From positions 682,001 through 746,000 of the forward strand of contig OZ244857.1 of assembly GCA_965220935.1 (NCBI GenBank): 64,000 bases of DNA, given 5' to 3'. The position numbers were made by a program, and so were the translations under genes. The DNA comes from Bin80 sp965220935 (GTDB taxonomy: Bacteria > Bacteroidota > Rhodothermia > Rhodothermales > Bin80). Positions 20,415 to 29,855 of the stretch are shown here, in pieces. Numbering within the stretch: position 1 is the first letter of the stretch; each line of letters opens with the position of its first letter. Under the pieces are notes generated by a model. It did not search any database, was not told the DNA's origin, and saw nothing but the letters and a program-made list of their open reading frames with translations.

Positions 20415-22354
20415 GTATCTATACGAAAATCCCATATGACATGATCCATTGGATTGGATAATTTGAGGCAGGTTCCTTGCAGTGTGAGCGCGGAGATAAA
20501 TGAAGGGGTATGCATCAAATCTGGATAATTTTTTGGCCTGTATTTTGATGTAGTCATGGTTATCGTCAGGTCCATAAATTTTTTTGCTAAAAAAGGCATA
20601 AGGATTTGTTTAATTCTAAGATAATCACTAAATTTGTAGTATCATGATCAACGCAGATAGCACGCCTGTTTTTGACGAGTCATTGCGGCTCATTTTGGTC
20701 GCTGTTCTAGGGGAGGAGAATGCTCGGCGCGTGCTGGAACTAGTGTATGAATTAGGGGAAGGGGGTAAGGAGTTGGTGATGCTAGTGATAGAGGAGCTGG
20801 TTAACGCAAAGGAAGAGATCATGGATGCCCAAGAGAAGATTGACTATCTTCTACGCAGATTGTATGGGCAGAATCGGGAGCGGTTTACAGATCCAGATCA
20901 AATGGAGCTCTTTGGCGATCAGCCTCCAGTGGTAGAAGAGTTTCAGGAAGACGAGGAGGAAGAGGAAACGAAGTCACGAAAGAAGCCAAGAAGTCTTCGT
21001 TCAGGTCGTAACAGAGGTCTACCGACAGTGGTCATTGAGATCAATCCTGAGGGTGATTTATCTGATCTCCAGAAGATTGGATTTGAAGTTCATCGGGTGT
21101 TCCATTACCAACCTGCGCGTATTGTAGTCTACGAATTTGTGCGTAATAAGTATGTAGATCCAACCAATAAAGAGGCAGGGGTATTGATGGGTGAGTTACC
21201 CGATAATGTGAAAGGCAAGCGCACCGCCACGGTGGAGACCTTATCGCAAGTAGTGATCAATAAATATGTGGATCATCTTCCAGTGGATCGGACGCGGAAG
21301 CAGTTTTCAAGATTAGGGGCGGATATAGCCACCTCCACACTCAACGATTTTTGTGCACATGTGGCCAACGATCTGAAGCCGCTGTACGATCTTCATCTGC
21401 AAGAAGTGCTTAATAGCGGATACATTCAGGCGGATGAGACGCGAATTCCAGTGCGGGATTCGGTCAAAAGTAAAGCATCGGGCAAGAATCATCTTGGCTA
21501 TTTCTGGCTGTACTCTGCGCCAACGCCCAAGTTGGTGTTTGTGGATTATCAGCCGGGGCGATCCAGAGACGGTCCGCTCAAGATTTTGGATGGATTTCAG
21601 GGGAATTTGCAGACGGATGCTTATAGTGTGTATGACGTATTTGACACCTTGGATGGAATTGAGCACTTCAATTGTGTGACCCATTGTCGGCGCAAGTTTG
21701 AGAATGTAAAGGCCTCGCAGTACGAGTTTGTTCAAACGAACGTCAAGCGTGTTCTCACGCTGTTCAGGAAGATCTATGCGATTGAGCAAAAGTTACGCGA
21801 GCGTGGGGCTTCGTTTGAGGAGCGTCGGATTGAGCGTCAGAGTCAATCTGCCCCCCTGTTTGATAAGCTCAAGGAGATTCTGGAGTCAACGGCAACGATC
21901 GGCCCTGAGTCATGGAAGAAGGCCGTGTACTATGCACTGGTTCGTTGGGAGAAGCTCACGCGCTTTTTGGATCACGGAGAGGTGGAGATTGATACCAATC
22001 TTGTAGAAAACCGCGTGCGACCCATTGCCATAGGACGCAAAAACTACTTGTTTGCTGGCTCCCATGAGGCAGCGCAGCGGGCTGCGATTCTCTATTCACT
22101 GCTCAATACCTGCACCTTGCATGGGGTGAATCCACAGGAGTGGTTAGTGGATGTACTAAAGCGCATTGACACGATGGCCGAAGAAGAGATGTACACACTA
22201 CTACCTCAACACTGGAAAGCAGCACAGGATGCAGCGCTTCCCCAAGCTGCATAGATCTCACGGCAGAGATACATTCACCGTCCATCCTACTGCACCAGAC
22301 AATGAGCTGGGCTATGGTTTAGGCGCTGAGGATATGGGATTTTCGTATGGATAC
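20415..22354. mobile_element. Complete IS66-family element, single-ORF (ISBst12-like) type
   Basis: 1,940-bp element. The left inverted repeat 20415-20437 (GTATCTATACGAAAATCCCATAT minus its last bases when compared) matches the complement of 22332-22354 at 22 of 23 positions. It is flanked by perfect 8-bp direct repeats CTTAAATA at 20407-20414 and 22355-22362, the target size expected for IS66. Only the tnpC transposase is present; the tnpA and tnpB accessory genes of classic IS66 are absent, as in the ISBst12 subgroup. Intact ends, exact duplication and an open transposase frame indicate a recent insertion that may still be active. Confidence 0.93.
20644..22254 (+). CDS. tnpC: IS66-family transposase TnpC
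   Basis: 536-residue DDE transposase. A charged coiled-coil-like N-terminus (about residues 40-75, ending RRLYGQNRERF) is followed by an acidic stretch and then the core. Likely catalytic residues are Asp in YIQADETRIPV, Asp in LQTDAYSVYD, and Glu in TNLVENRVRPIAIGRKNYLFAGS, the hallmark IS66 C-terminal block. The usual CxxC zinc-finger of larger IS66 transposases is not seen between the coiled coil and the core (that part reads VVIEINPEGDLSDLQ). ATG lies 206 bases inside the left inverted repeat. No frameshift is visible. Confidence 0.96.
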   Translation: MINADSTPVFDESLRLILVAVLGEENARRVLELVYELGEGGKELVMLVIEELVNAKEEIMDAQEKIDYLLRRLYGQNRERFTDPDQMELFGDQPPVVEEFQEDEEEEETKSRKKPRSLRSGRNRGLPTVVIEINPEGDLSDLQKIGFEVHRVFHYQPARIVVYEFVRNKYVDPTNKEAGVLMGELPDNVKGKRTATVETLSQVVINKYVDHLPVDRTRKQFSRLGADIATSTLNDFCAHVANDLKPLYDLHLQEVLNSGYIQADETRIPVRDSVKSKASGKNHLGYFWLYSAPTPKLVFVDYQPGRSRDGPLKILDGFQGNLQTDAYSVYDVFDTLDGIEHFNCVTHCRRKFENVKASQYEFVQTNVKRVLTLFRKIYAIEQKLRERGASFEERRIERQSQSAPLFDKLKEILESTATIGPESWKKAVYYALVRWEKLTRFLDHGEVEIDTNLVENRVRPIAIGRKNYLFAGSHEAAQRAAILYSLLNTCTLHGVNPQEWLVDVLKRIDTMAEEEMYTLLPQHWKAAQDAALPQAA

Positions 22355-22362
22355 CTTAAATA

Positions 22363-22680
22363 CCAATCTCTCATGTGATAATTAATGAGATGTTGATTAA
22401 ATGAACCCAGTTAAACATTGGTGTATGAGTAGGGTTCAATGATCATTAATCTGGACATATATAGTTTCTCTGATTAAGTCTTGGCTTCCAATGCGTTTTC
22501 ATCTGAGAGCTGGACTGAGTCAATATACTCTTGAACAGATTTAGAGATATTCAAGCAATGTTGATTATCTTAAAAACCAGTGATTCTCATAGCCATATGA
22601 AATCAATCATCCTGCAAGTTCAGTCTGGAATGTCACCAATGAAATCCTAATTGCCAATTATGGCTTCGGGCAAGAAAAGT
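22363..22680. other. Intergenic stretch right of IS66
   Basis: About 320 AT-rich bases containing the old insertion-site flank; no gene seen. Confidence 0.3.
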
Positions 22681-22830
22681 CAAGGCAGCAAGTCTCGGGG
22701 AGTGTTTTCCTTGTAGTCATTATATCCTATCTCGAAATTATAGGAAAGTGTTCCTCACCGATTTCAGGACACTTAGAACACATCGTCTATCAAAAGCGAT
22801 CATTGTCTCAACATCGGTCTGACCCGAGGA
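22681..22830 (-). pseudogene. Second eroded copy of the relic at 20068-20414
   Basis: The plus strand aligns base for base with about 20090-20240 (shared stretches such as ATTATAGGAAAG and CACCGATTTCAGG). In translation, fragments SSGQTDVETMIAFDR and KHSPRLAAL echo SSKDQTDAKATMAFNR and ENTPKELLVWL of the first copy, but with stops and frame changes. This was a duplicated gene, now lost in both copies. Confidence 0.6.
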
Positions 22831-23142
22831 ACCCATCATATTCATGATCGCTTTAAGATCCCTTAGAATTCCATGATCTGTCATAAATTTTTGGATCTAA
22901 TACGATTTGCGTGGATATAGTTTCAAGCGCAGGTTTCAAATTCAACCGACATGGATCAATTTATACCTTTATTATGGAGGCTTTCTGGGATATAATTCGC
23001 CTATATGGTCAAAAGCGTTTTCTCGGGAACCAATCCATGAGTGTAGGAGGTTCTTATTGGTGTTGAAACAATGGAATAGGAGTTTATATTCAAAACGGAT
23101 TCTTTTTGGATCATTTCACATTTCAGCAAGCAGATATTTTTC
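22831..23142. other. Intergenic stretch upstream of the FN3 pseudogene
   Basis: About 310 bases. Nothing recognisable; possibly the former promoter of the pseudogene. Confidence 0.3.
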
Positions 23143-24337
23143 ATGGGATTCCTCAATATCCTACTCTACGTTTCTCTTGTTTCTCACGGATCTGTTGTGA
23201 GTCCTGACGCTCTACGTAGAGGCGTGAATGATCCTGTTCTGATGTCTACTCCCCCATTTTTGAATGACTCAGTGAATATGGTGCTCAGTTGAGTGCATGT
23301 TTTGGAGCAGAGTGTCATGACAAAGACCCTGCTTCAACGGCAGGTCCGTCTTCTGGGATTAAATCCGATCTACCGCGTTACAATGAGACGAAGGATTCAT
23401 TTATAGAGACACCTAAGCGAACGCTTGGAAAACCCGAAGGCGTGATCGTAGTTCCTAGGTGGAACGACGCCTAAGGAAAAGCGGGAATCTCTGACCATTT
23501 CTTGGATGCCCACACCCGATGGGAATAAAGCCATCTCTGGGGTTCATATGCAGTTTTATAGTGAGAGGCCACGGCTTGGGTTTTGGCAACTCGGGTGTCT
23601 GAGAGCGCGACGATTCCGATCAGTAAGACATATGGTGTAAATCTTTCCTCTGGAACCGCCTACAAATTCGGTGTCCGTAACCAAGGTTCAGACGGCTGGG
23701 GCGACTATTGCGATGAAGCCACAGGAACTACGAGGAGGCGACAGCGCCGGATATTCCCGCCTCTGTAAGCTATGAATTTACAGGGCCTTTCACCATTAAA
23801 TATTCATGGACAGCTCCAACGGATGACGGTGGTTTACCGATCACGGGATATTGAATAGTTGGTACAAAGCCCACTTAATACATGTTTGAATTTACGCCGA
23901 GACATCTCCAACCTGAGACTCTAAGCCACACGGCTACTGGGCGCACCGCGTCTACACTGTATATTTTTCAGATTCGGGTGATTAATACCATTGGTTCAAG
24001 CGCTCATCTACTCTTGAACTCTTGGGGATTACCACCGCTGAGGGCATCAAGCCAGTCAAGACGAGGCAATGGCATCATCAATGCTGAATTATCCGAACCC
24101 GTTTACTCGCATTGTGTTTGATCTACCGTGGCGACCCAAGCTGAGATAGATGTGCTGAATGTCACAGGTCGGCGCGTCTATGCCCATGCTCTGGTGAGCC
24201 TACCGCGGGGTTGGAGCATGAAATCACATGCATCAGTTGACCCGCCAGCGGGGGCCTATCTCTATCGCGTGATGGCCAGCTCGCTTGAAAGCAGCGCATC
24301 AGCGGTGCATGTCGGTCATTTGATGCGGGTGCAGTGA
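23143..24337 (+). pseudogene. Shattered paralogue of the FN3/T9SS surface protein
   Basis: Starts with a signal peptide (MGFLNILLYVSLVSHGSVV) clearly related to that of the 11.4-kb gene (MLILNILISFSFIGHGSVV), and reads MSTPPFLND where the intact paralogue has its C9 run, then stops at a TGA near 23292. Later frames hold one FN3 copy (RESLTISWMPTPDGNKAIS; YGVNLSSGTAYKFGVRNQG) and part of a second (YSWTAPTDDGG-like DNA). The 3' end from about 24080 (LNYPNPFTRIVFDLPW, then NVTGRRVYAHALVSL, PAGAYLYRVMASSLES) is almost identical in DNA to the end of the first gene. At least five stops or frameshifts are present. Confidence 0.88.
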
Positions 24338-25113
24338 ATGGATGTGCAACACGGCATTCTCAAGGGATTTGCACCTAAAAGATCAAGAATTATCCTGAGT
24401 CTCAATTACATTCTCTTACTGAAAAAAGTCTTATTGATAGATACTTGGCTTGCTGCGATATTAACGTTTGTAAAAATATCATACATTTTCAGTATCTACT
24501 CGCAAATTTCCCAATCCACTGTGCCATTGACAAAGAGCGTATGATTACAGGTTAGGTGCCTGATATATGTGATTTTCGTATGGATGCGGATCGATGGAAT
24601 GGACGGACCATTTAAGAAAATAGATGCAAATTTACCAGTCTGACGGAGCATCATCACTGACATTGTTTTGAGCCCTTTTTCATAGCATAGTAATTGTAAA
24701 TGTCGGCTTTACTGAGATCATGTTCTACAAAAACGGTCAGTGAATTGATGACCAGCCGCCCTACGATCGCCTATGGCATAGAAAATGGGGCATCCGTCAA
24801 TTTTGTCCTGCGAGAACTACCCTGATCCCATCAATCTATAACGCCAGAAAGCAGGTTGCTTTAAAATCTGTTCAATTGAGATTCATAGGACATCAGATGG
24901 GTATATTGTATCAACTCTTATGAGGCACGCAATTGCAGATATTATGACTAAGATCTGAATGAACGGCATATATTCTATCGCCTTCTACGAATGGCTTATG
25001 TTGCCGGGGGAATGCACCTTGTCAGATGAGTGCAATCAATACAAAGATACCAGTGATAGGATTTCTCATCTGAAAAATGGCCAGAACAAGATTGTCACAT
25101 ATATTATGATGCT
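24338..25113. other. Degenerate intergenic stretch
   Basis: About 775 bases between the FN3 pseudogene and the histidine kinase. Apart from a solitary IS66-type end at 24565 I can name nothing in it. Short coding-like snippets on the minus strand do not connect. Confidence 0.4.
24565..24587 (+). repeat. Solitary IS66-type terminal repeat
   Basis: Matches the right inverted repeat of the 20.4-kb IS66 element (22332-22354) at 21 of 23 positions. No transposase or second end is nearby, so it is the scar of another copy or of a deletion. Confidence 0.7.
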
Positions 25114-26604
25114 TCATGATTGGTGTGAAGCCTCGGTTAATGTATTCTGTGATTGTATGCCAGAGTCAGATTGGGGGAGTTCAAACCAGAATCGAGATCC
25201 CTGACCGAGGGTGCTTTCAACATGAATGGACTCTCCATACTCCTGAAGAATCTGTTTGACAATAGCAAGCCCCAGCCCTGTGCCTCCTTCGTGCCTAGCC
25301 CGAGAATGGTCAACGCGGTGGAAACGTTCAAAGATCAGGTCAAGTTGATCAGTAGGAATTCCCCTTCCTTCATCAATAAACTCCACACGGTATTTATTGG
25401 GAAGCTTGTGAAAACGGCATGTTATCGTTCCAGAGCTGCTATATTGAATCGCATTTTCTAAAAGGTTCATAAAGACACGCCCAATCTGAATATGATCTAC
25501 TGAAACCCACGCGTCATTTACATCAAACTCTAATTTGAGCCCTTTGTCTTGGGCTTGCTGGAAGAATAATTCTTTGGTATCGTTAGCAATGACAGCCAGG
25601 TTAGTCGGAGAGGTCTTTAGGGAATGATCTCGATTCTCCATGCGTGCAATTTCTATAAGAGAACTAAACAGATCGTTGAGGCGCTTCAGATTATGTAGCC
25701 CCTTTTCCGTATATCGCCTGCGATGCTTTGGAGAAAGTCTTGATGAACCTAATGCCTCAAGAAACCCACTGATCGCAAAAATAGGATTGCGAACTTCATG
25801 AGAAATATTGGAAATGAAATCACGTTGCATTTTTGTGACGTTCTCTAACTCACGGATTTTTTCCATATATATTTTTGACATATAACTCACATTGTACTCA
25901 AGATCCTGAAACTCTGCAGCTCGTGATGTTACCTTTATCGGGGTTCCATATTCTCCAGCAACGATACGGTTGGTTGCATGCATGATATTCTCAAGAGGCC
26001 GAGTGACTTTAATGGACGCAACCCAGGCGCCAACCATGGCCATAAAGAGTGTGAACCCAAACCCTAATAAGATTTTTTTTCGAATATGTGTGATAAGAGC
26101 ATACAATGAACTAACGGGTCGGACCATCCCAATCACAATGTCGCCGTCACGGACTGCACCAAGCTGAACCTGAGTATTTCCTCCATGATCAATAATATCA
26201 AAAAAAGGCTCTTCCTCCGTCGTATAATGGAGCATGATTTCATGATGATCCACATCTTCTAATGGATCGTTTCTCCAGATGATAGAATCTCCCCGTGCAA
26301 TGCAGATAAAGAGATCGTGAAAATCAAGCAGTGTTTCAATTTCTGGACTAAGGCTTTCTCCCCACTCACTGGGGTCAGTAGAGATAAGGTTGGTAGAATG
26401 AATCAAAGAGGCGATGTGTTCGGTATCTACGATATGGGAATCTCGCGCTGCTTCATAGATTTCATTCGTTAAACCGATGATCGTAAATAGGACGACTCCA
26501 CAGGTAGCAATCCCCACAAATATTGCAAAATTCAGGAACATCCAAAATCGCGTTGGGGCACGATAAGGAAATTTTGGTATGTCCGATCGGTGTGTTTGAC
26601 TCAT
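25114..26604 (-). CDS. Membrane sensor histidine kinase
   Basis: 496 residues. A transmembrane segment at about 24-48 and another at about 175-198 enclose an external sensor region of some 125 residues; a HAMP linker follows. The phospho-acceptor H-box is RDFISNISHEVRNPIFAISGF, then the N box LLENAIQYSSSG, and the G boxes DEGRGIPTD and GGTGLGLAIVKQI, all intact. It lies 10 bases downstream of the response regulator gene and is surely its cognate kinase. The stimulus is unknown. The C-terminal tail after WFELPQ is short and polar. Confidence 0.95.
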   Translation of the reverse strand: MSQTHRSDIPKFPYRAPTRFWMFLNFAIFVGIATCGVVLFTIIGLTNEIYEAARDSHIVDTEHIASLIHSTNLISTDPSEWGESLSPEIETLLDFHDLFICIARGDSIIWRNDPLEDVDHHEIMLHYTTEEEPFFDIIDHGGNTQVQLGAVRDGDIVIGMVRPVSSLYALITHIRKKILLGFGFTLFMAMVGAWVASIKVTRPLENIMHATNRIVAGEYGTPIKVTSRAAEFQDLEYNVSYMSKIYMEKIRELENVTKMQRDFISNISHEVRNPIFAISGFLEALGSSRLSPKHRRRYTEKGLHNLKRLNDLFSSLIEIARMENRDHSLKTSPTNLAVIANDTKELFFQQAQDKGLKLEFDVNDAWVSVDHIQIGRVFMNLLENAIQYSSSGTITCRFHKLPNKYRVEFIDEGRGIPTDQLDLIFERFHRVDHSRARHEGGTGLGLAIVKQILQEYGESIHVESTLGQGSRFWFELPQSDSGIQSQNTLTEASHQS

Positions 26605-26614
26605 CCTGTTAGCG

Positions 26615-27331
26615 CTATCGTTTCAATGATTCCTGATCATTGAAACGATACCCGATTCCCCAAATTGTCTCTATATATTGCGAATAATCACCAAGTTTGT
26701 CGCGCAAATTTTTCATATGAGTATCAACTGTACGATTTGTGACAGTCAAAGCATCGTCATGCCAAACCATTTCCAGGAGCTCCTTGCGAGTAAAAATCTG
26801 TCGGGGGTGTTTGACTAAACAGGTGATGATTTGAAACTCGGTAAAGGTCAGGTGGAGGTTTTCTCCGTTTAAGAGTGCTTTGTATTGCTTAGGATAAAGA
26901 GTTAATCCGAGCAGATCAATCGTTTTAACCTCGCTCACATGAGCACGGCGGAGGGCGGATTTGACTCGAGCAAGGATCACCTCCATGGTGGATGGCTTCA
27001 TAATATAGTCATCTCCGCCGAGAGTGAGGCCCCGGATCTGATCCTCATCTTCGGTCTTTGCAGTCAGAAAAATAATGGGAATTTCCTCTGTTTCAGACTT
27101 AGATCTCAGTTGACGACATACTTCAAATCCGTCTACTTCAGGAAGCATCACATCAAGAAGAATAAGGTCTGTGCTCGGGTTAATTTTTTCCAACGCCTCA
27201 CGACCATTGTAAGCTACATCAACAGAGTAACCCGCCTCCTCAAGAAAAAAACGTGTCACTTCTGCAATATCTTCTTCATCCTCAGCGATCAAGATCTGAA
27301 CCTCGTGCGTTTCCTTTGCTTTTTTCTCCAT
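26615..27331 (-). CDS. OmpR/PhoB-family response regulator
   Basis: 238 residues: receiver domain with the acidic pocket EDEED, phospho-acceptor Asp in LILLDVMLPEVDGF, Thr in IIFLTAKTEDED and Lys in YIMKPST; then a winged-helix DNA-binding domain (FTEFQIITCLVKHP, TRKELLEMVWHDD, NRTVDTHMKNLRDKLGD, IETIWGIGYRF). First gene of a two-gene operon with the histidine kinase. Targets unknown. Divergent from pyrC with a 151-base gap that probably holds both promoters. Confidence 0.96.
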   Translation of the reverse strand: MEKKAKETHEVQILIAEDEEDIAEVTRFFLEEAGYSVDVAYNGREALEKINPSTDLILLDVMLPEVDGFEVCRQLRSKSETEEIPIIFLTAKTEDEDQIRGLTLGGDDYIMKPSTMEVILARVKSALRRAHVSEVKTIDLLGLTLYPKQYKALLNGENLHLTFTEFQIITCLVKHPRQIFTRKELLEMVWHDDALTVTNRTVDTHMKNLRDKLGDYSQYIETIWGIGYRFNDQESLKR

Positions 27332-27482
27332 GTCAATTCTTCTCTATGTCAAATTTTATGACTGAATCATGCACGACCGATGGAAGCCTTAGAATATAAA
27401 TACTAAGATGGATGAAAATGGTTTCTTGGTGCGTATAATTATTTTTAAATTCAGCAATTAAGGGGAATCGTTTATCTTTGAT

Positions 27483-28769
27483 ATGACACGAAATCTTTAC
27501 ATAAAGAACGGTGCAATTTTGGACCCTATTCAAGGAGATATTCAATCTGCAGATATTCGAATTCAGGATGGAATAATCATAGAAATTGGTCACTGCGCCA
27601 GCGCCACAGATGAGAATATTCTAGAGGCTGAGGGGCGGTTGATTTCTCCTGGTTGGATGGATATGCATGTTCATTTTCGGGATCCTGGTCAAGAACACAA
27701 AGAGACGATCAGTACGGGATGTAGAGCAGCAGCATTTGGCGGGTTTACCGCAGTTGCATGTATGCCAAATACGATACCTCCTGTTGATAACAAAGAGGCG
27801 GTTCATTCTCTGATCCAACGTTCACAGAGTTTGCCTGTAGACGTACACCCGATTGCATGTGTGTCCAAGGGGCGACTCGGAGAAAGCCTGTCGGAGATGG
27901 CTGAACTAGCGGCTACGGGTGCTGTAGCATTTAGTGATGACGGATCGCCAGTTCAGAACGGAAGCCTTATGCGTCGGGCATTAGAGTATTCAAGTGTTCT
28001 AGAGAAACCCATCATCAATCATATGGAGGATTTATCACTTGGTCCTAAGGGTCAGATGAATGAGGGACGAGTGTCTACAAACCTTGGTCTGACTCCAACC
28101 CCCACATTTTCCGAAGAATCCATGCTGGGCCGAGATCTATTGTTAGCCGAATTAACCCGTGGGCATTTGCATGTCGCACATGTATCAACTTCTCAATCTA
28201 CTGCGATGATTCGTGCTGCAAAAGCAAAGGGGGTTCATGTTACAGCAGAAGCGTGTGCGCATCATTTTTCTTTAACTGATGAAATCGTTCAGGAGTCAGG
28301 CTTTGATGCACATACAAAAATGCATCCACCATTAAGAACAGAAGACGATGTGGAAGCGATCCGTGATGGTTTGTGTGATGGGACCCTTGATGTCATCTGT
28401 ACAGACCATGCCCCACACGCACCTTTCGAGAAGGAGACAGACTTTGTTTCTGCGCCATTTGGAATCATTGGCTTGGAAACGGCATGGGGGCTTACTGGTA
28501 AGCATCTTATAGCAACCAAGCGACTAAGTATCGCTCAAGCGGTAAACCGGCTTTGTGTCGCTCCACGAAGAATTCTGGGGCTCAACATCCCGTCAATTGA
28601 AGTTGGTGCTGTAGCCAATCTTACCATTTTTGATGACACAACCAACTGGACATTTGAAAATAGACATATCCATTCCAAAAGCCGTAACACTCCATTTGTT
28701 AATTCATCTATGATTGGACGCGCATGGGCTATATATAATAAAGGTCAATTGGTTGAGCATCATCCATAA
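27483..28769 (+). CDS. pyrC: Dihydroorotase
   Basis: Converts carbamoyl-aspartate to dihydroorotate in pyrimidine synthesis. 428 residues, class I amidohydrolase. Metal ligands are seen in DMHVHFRDPG, INHMED, HVAHVST and TDHAPHAPFEK; the tail has the typical VGAVANLTIFD strand. No Lys-to-other change disturbs the family pattern that I can see. It heads a run of three plus-strand genes (pyrC, ddl, murF) with 18-base and overlapping joints. Confidence 0.95.
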   Translation: MTRNLYIKNGAILDPIQGDIQSADIRIQDGIIIEIGHCASATDENILEAEGRLISPGWMDMHVHFRDPGQEHKETISTGCRAAAFGGFTAVACMPNTIPPVDNKEAVHSLIQRSQSLPVDVHPIACVSKGRLGESLSEMAELAATGAVAFSDDGSPVQNGSLMRRALEYSSVLEKPIINHMEDLSLGPKGQMNEGRVSTNLGLTPTPTFSEESMLGRDLLLAELTRGHLHVAHVSTSQSTAMIRAAKAKGVHVTAEACAHHFSLTDEIVQESGFDAHTKMHPPLRTEDDVEAIRDGLCDGTLDVICTDHAPHAPFEKETDFVSAPFGIIGLETAWGLTGKHLIATKRLSIAQAVNRLCVAPRRILGLNIPSIEVGAVANLTIFDDTTNWTFENRHIHSKSRNTPFVNSSMIGRAWAIYNKGQLVEHHP

Positions 28770-28787
28770 CTCTGAATTTGATTATTT

Positions 28788-29855
28788 ATGCAACATGTGG
28801 CTTTGATTTACGGTGGTCAATCAACAGAACATGAAGTGTCACTTGTGTCGGCGCGCAACATCCTAAGCGCCTTTGACCTCAAGCGTTACAAAGTGACGCT
28901 GATTCACATTGATCAATCAGGTGTATGGTATAGGATCACGTCAGGCCAAGATGTAAAGCCCGAAATGATTAACGAAACAATATGTGGTGAGCCCGTGACA
29001 TTGATGCCTCATGGATTACTCGCCGGCGAGACATCCCCACAGGATCAGGAAAGAGTTGATGTCGTCTTTCCCGCTTTACATGGGGGCAATGGAGAGGATG
29101 GTACGATCCAGGGTTTACTTCAACTTTATGATGTCCCATTTGTGGGGGCTGATATGCTGAGCTCTGCAGTCTGCATGGACAAAGATATCTCAAAACGTCT
29201 GCTTAAAGAAGCGGGAATTCCGATACCAAAGTTCAAAGTTGTCTATAATGGAGGTCGAAATTTCCCAAGTTATGACTATGTATCTCATGAGCTCGGGAGC
29301 ACTCTCTTTATTAAGCCTGCAAATGCAGGTTCATCAGTGGGAATTTCAAAAGTAAACTCCATGCAGGAATATGAAAATGCCCTGAATTTAGCCTTTTTTT
29401 ACGATGAAAAAGTCCTCATTGAGGAGGCGATCAGTGGCCGAGAGATTGAGTGTGCAGTGCTTGGTAGAAATCCGATGCGTATATCGGTATGCGGTGAAAT
29501 CACTACATCACATCCATTTTATTCCTATCAAGCTAAATATGAGGATCAATCTGCCACAAATCTGATTATTCCTGCATCATTACCTGAAAACATAGAACAT
29601 GAAATCCAAAATATAGCGCGCGATGTTTGTCATGTGTTGGGATGTTATTCAATGGCACGGGTTGACTTCTTTCTAAATGAGAATGATCGTGTGTATGTTA
29701 ACGAAGTGAACACCATTCCAGGGTTCACGTCGGTGAGTATGTACCCGATGCTCTGGGAACACTCTGGTGTGTCGTTTTCAGAGTTAGTGGATACGTTGAT
29801 TCTGGATGCGTTTGCATCACACCAAAAGCGGTTACGCCTGTCTCGTCAACGTTGA
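28788..29855 (+). CDS. ddl: D-alanine-D-alanine ligase
   Basis: ATP-grasp enzyme that makes the D-Ala-D-Ala dipeptide for peptidoglycan. 355 residues. Visible blocks: GGQSTEHEVSLVSARN at the N-terminus, HGGNGEDGTIQGLL, VCMDKDISKRLL, KPANAGSSVGISKV, and NEVNTIPGFTSVSMYP at the metal site. Its TGA overlaps the ATG of murF, which joins its product to the UDP-MurNAc-tripeptide, so the two are coupled in expression and pathway. Confidence 0.97.
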   Translation: MQHVALIYGGQSTEHEVSLVSARNILSAFDLKRYKVTLIHIDQSGVWYRITSGQDVKPEMINETICGEPVTLMPHGLLAGETSPQDQERVDVVFPALHGGNGEDGTIQGLLQLYDVPFVGADMLSSAVCMDKDISKRLLKEAGIPIPKFKVVYNGGRNFPSYDYVSHELGSTLFIKPANAGSSVGISKVNSMQEYENALNLAFFYDEKVLIEEAISGREIECAVLGRNPMRISVCGEITTSHPFYSYQAKYEDQSATNLIIPASLPENIEHEIQNIARDVCHVLGCYSMARVDFFLNENDRVYVNEVNTIPGFTSVSMYPMLWEHSGVSFSELVDTLILDAFASHQKRLRLSRQR

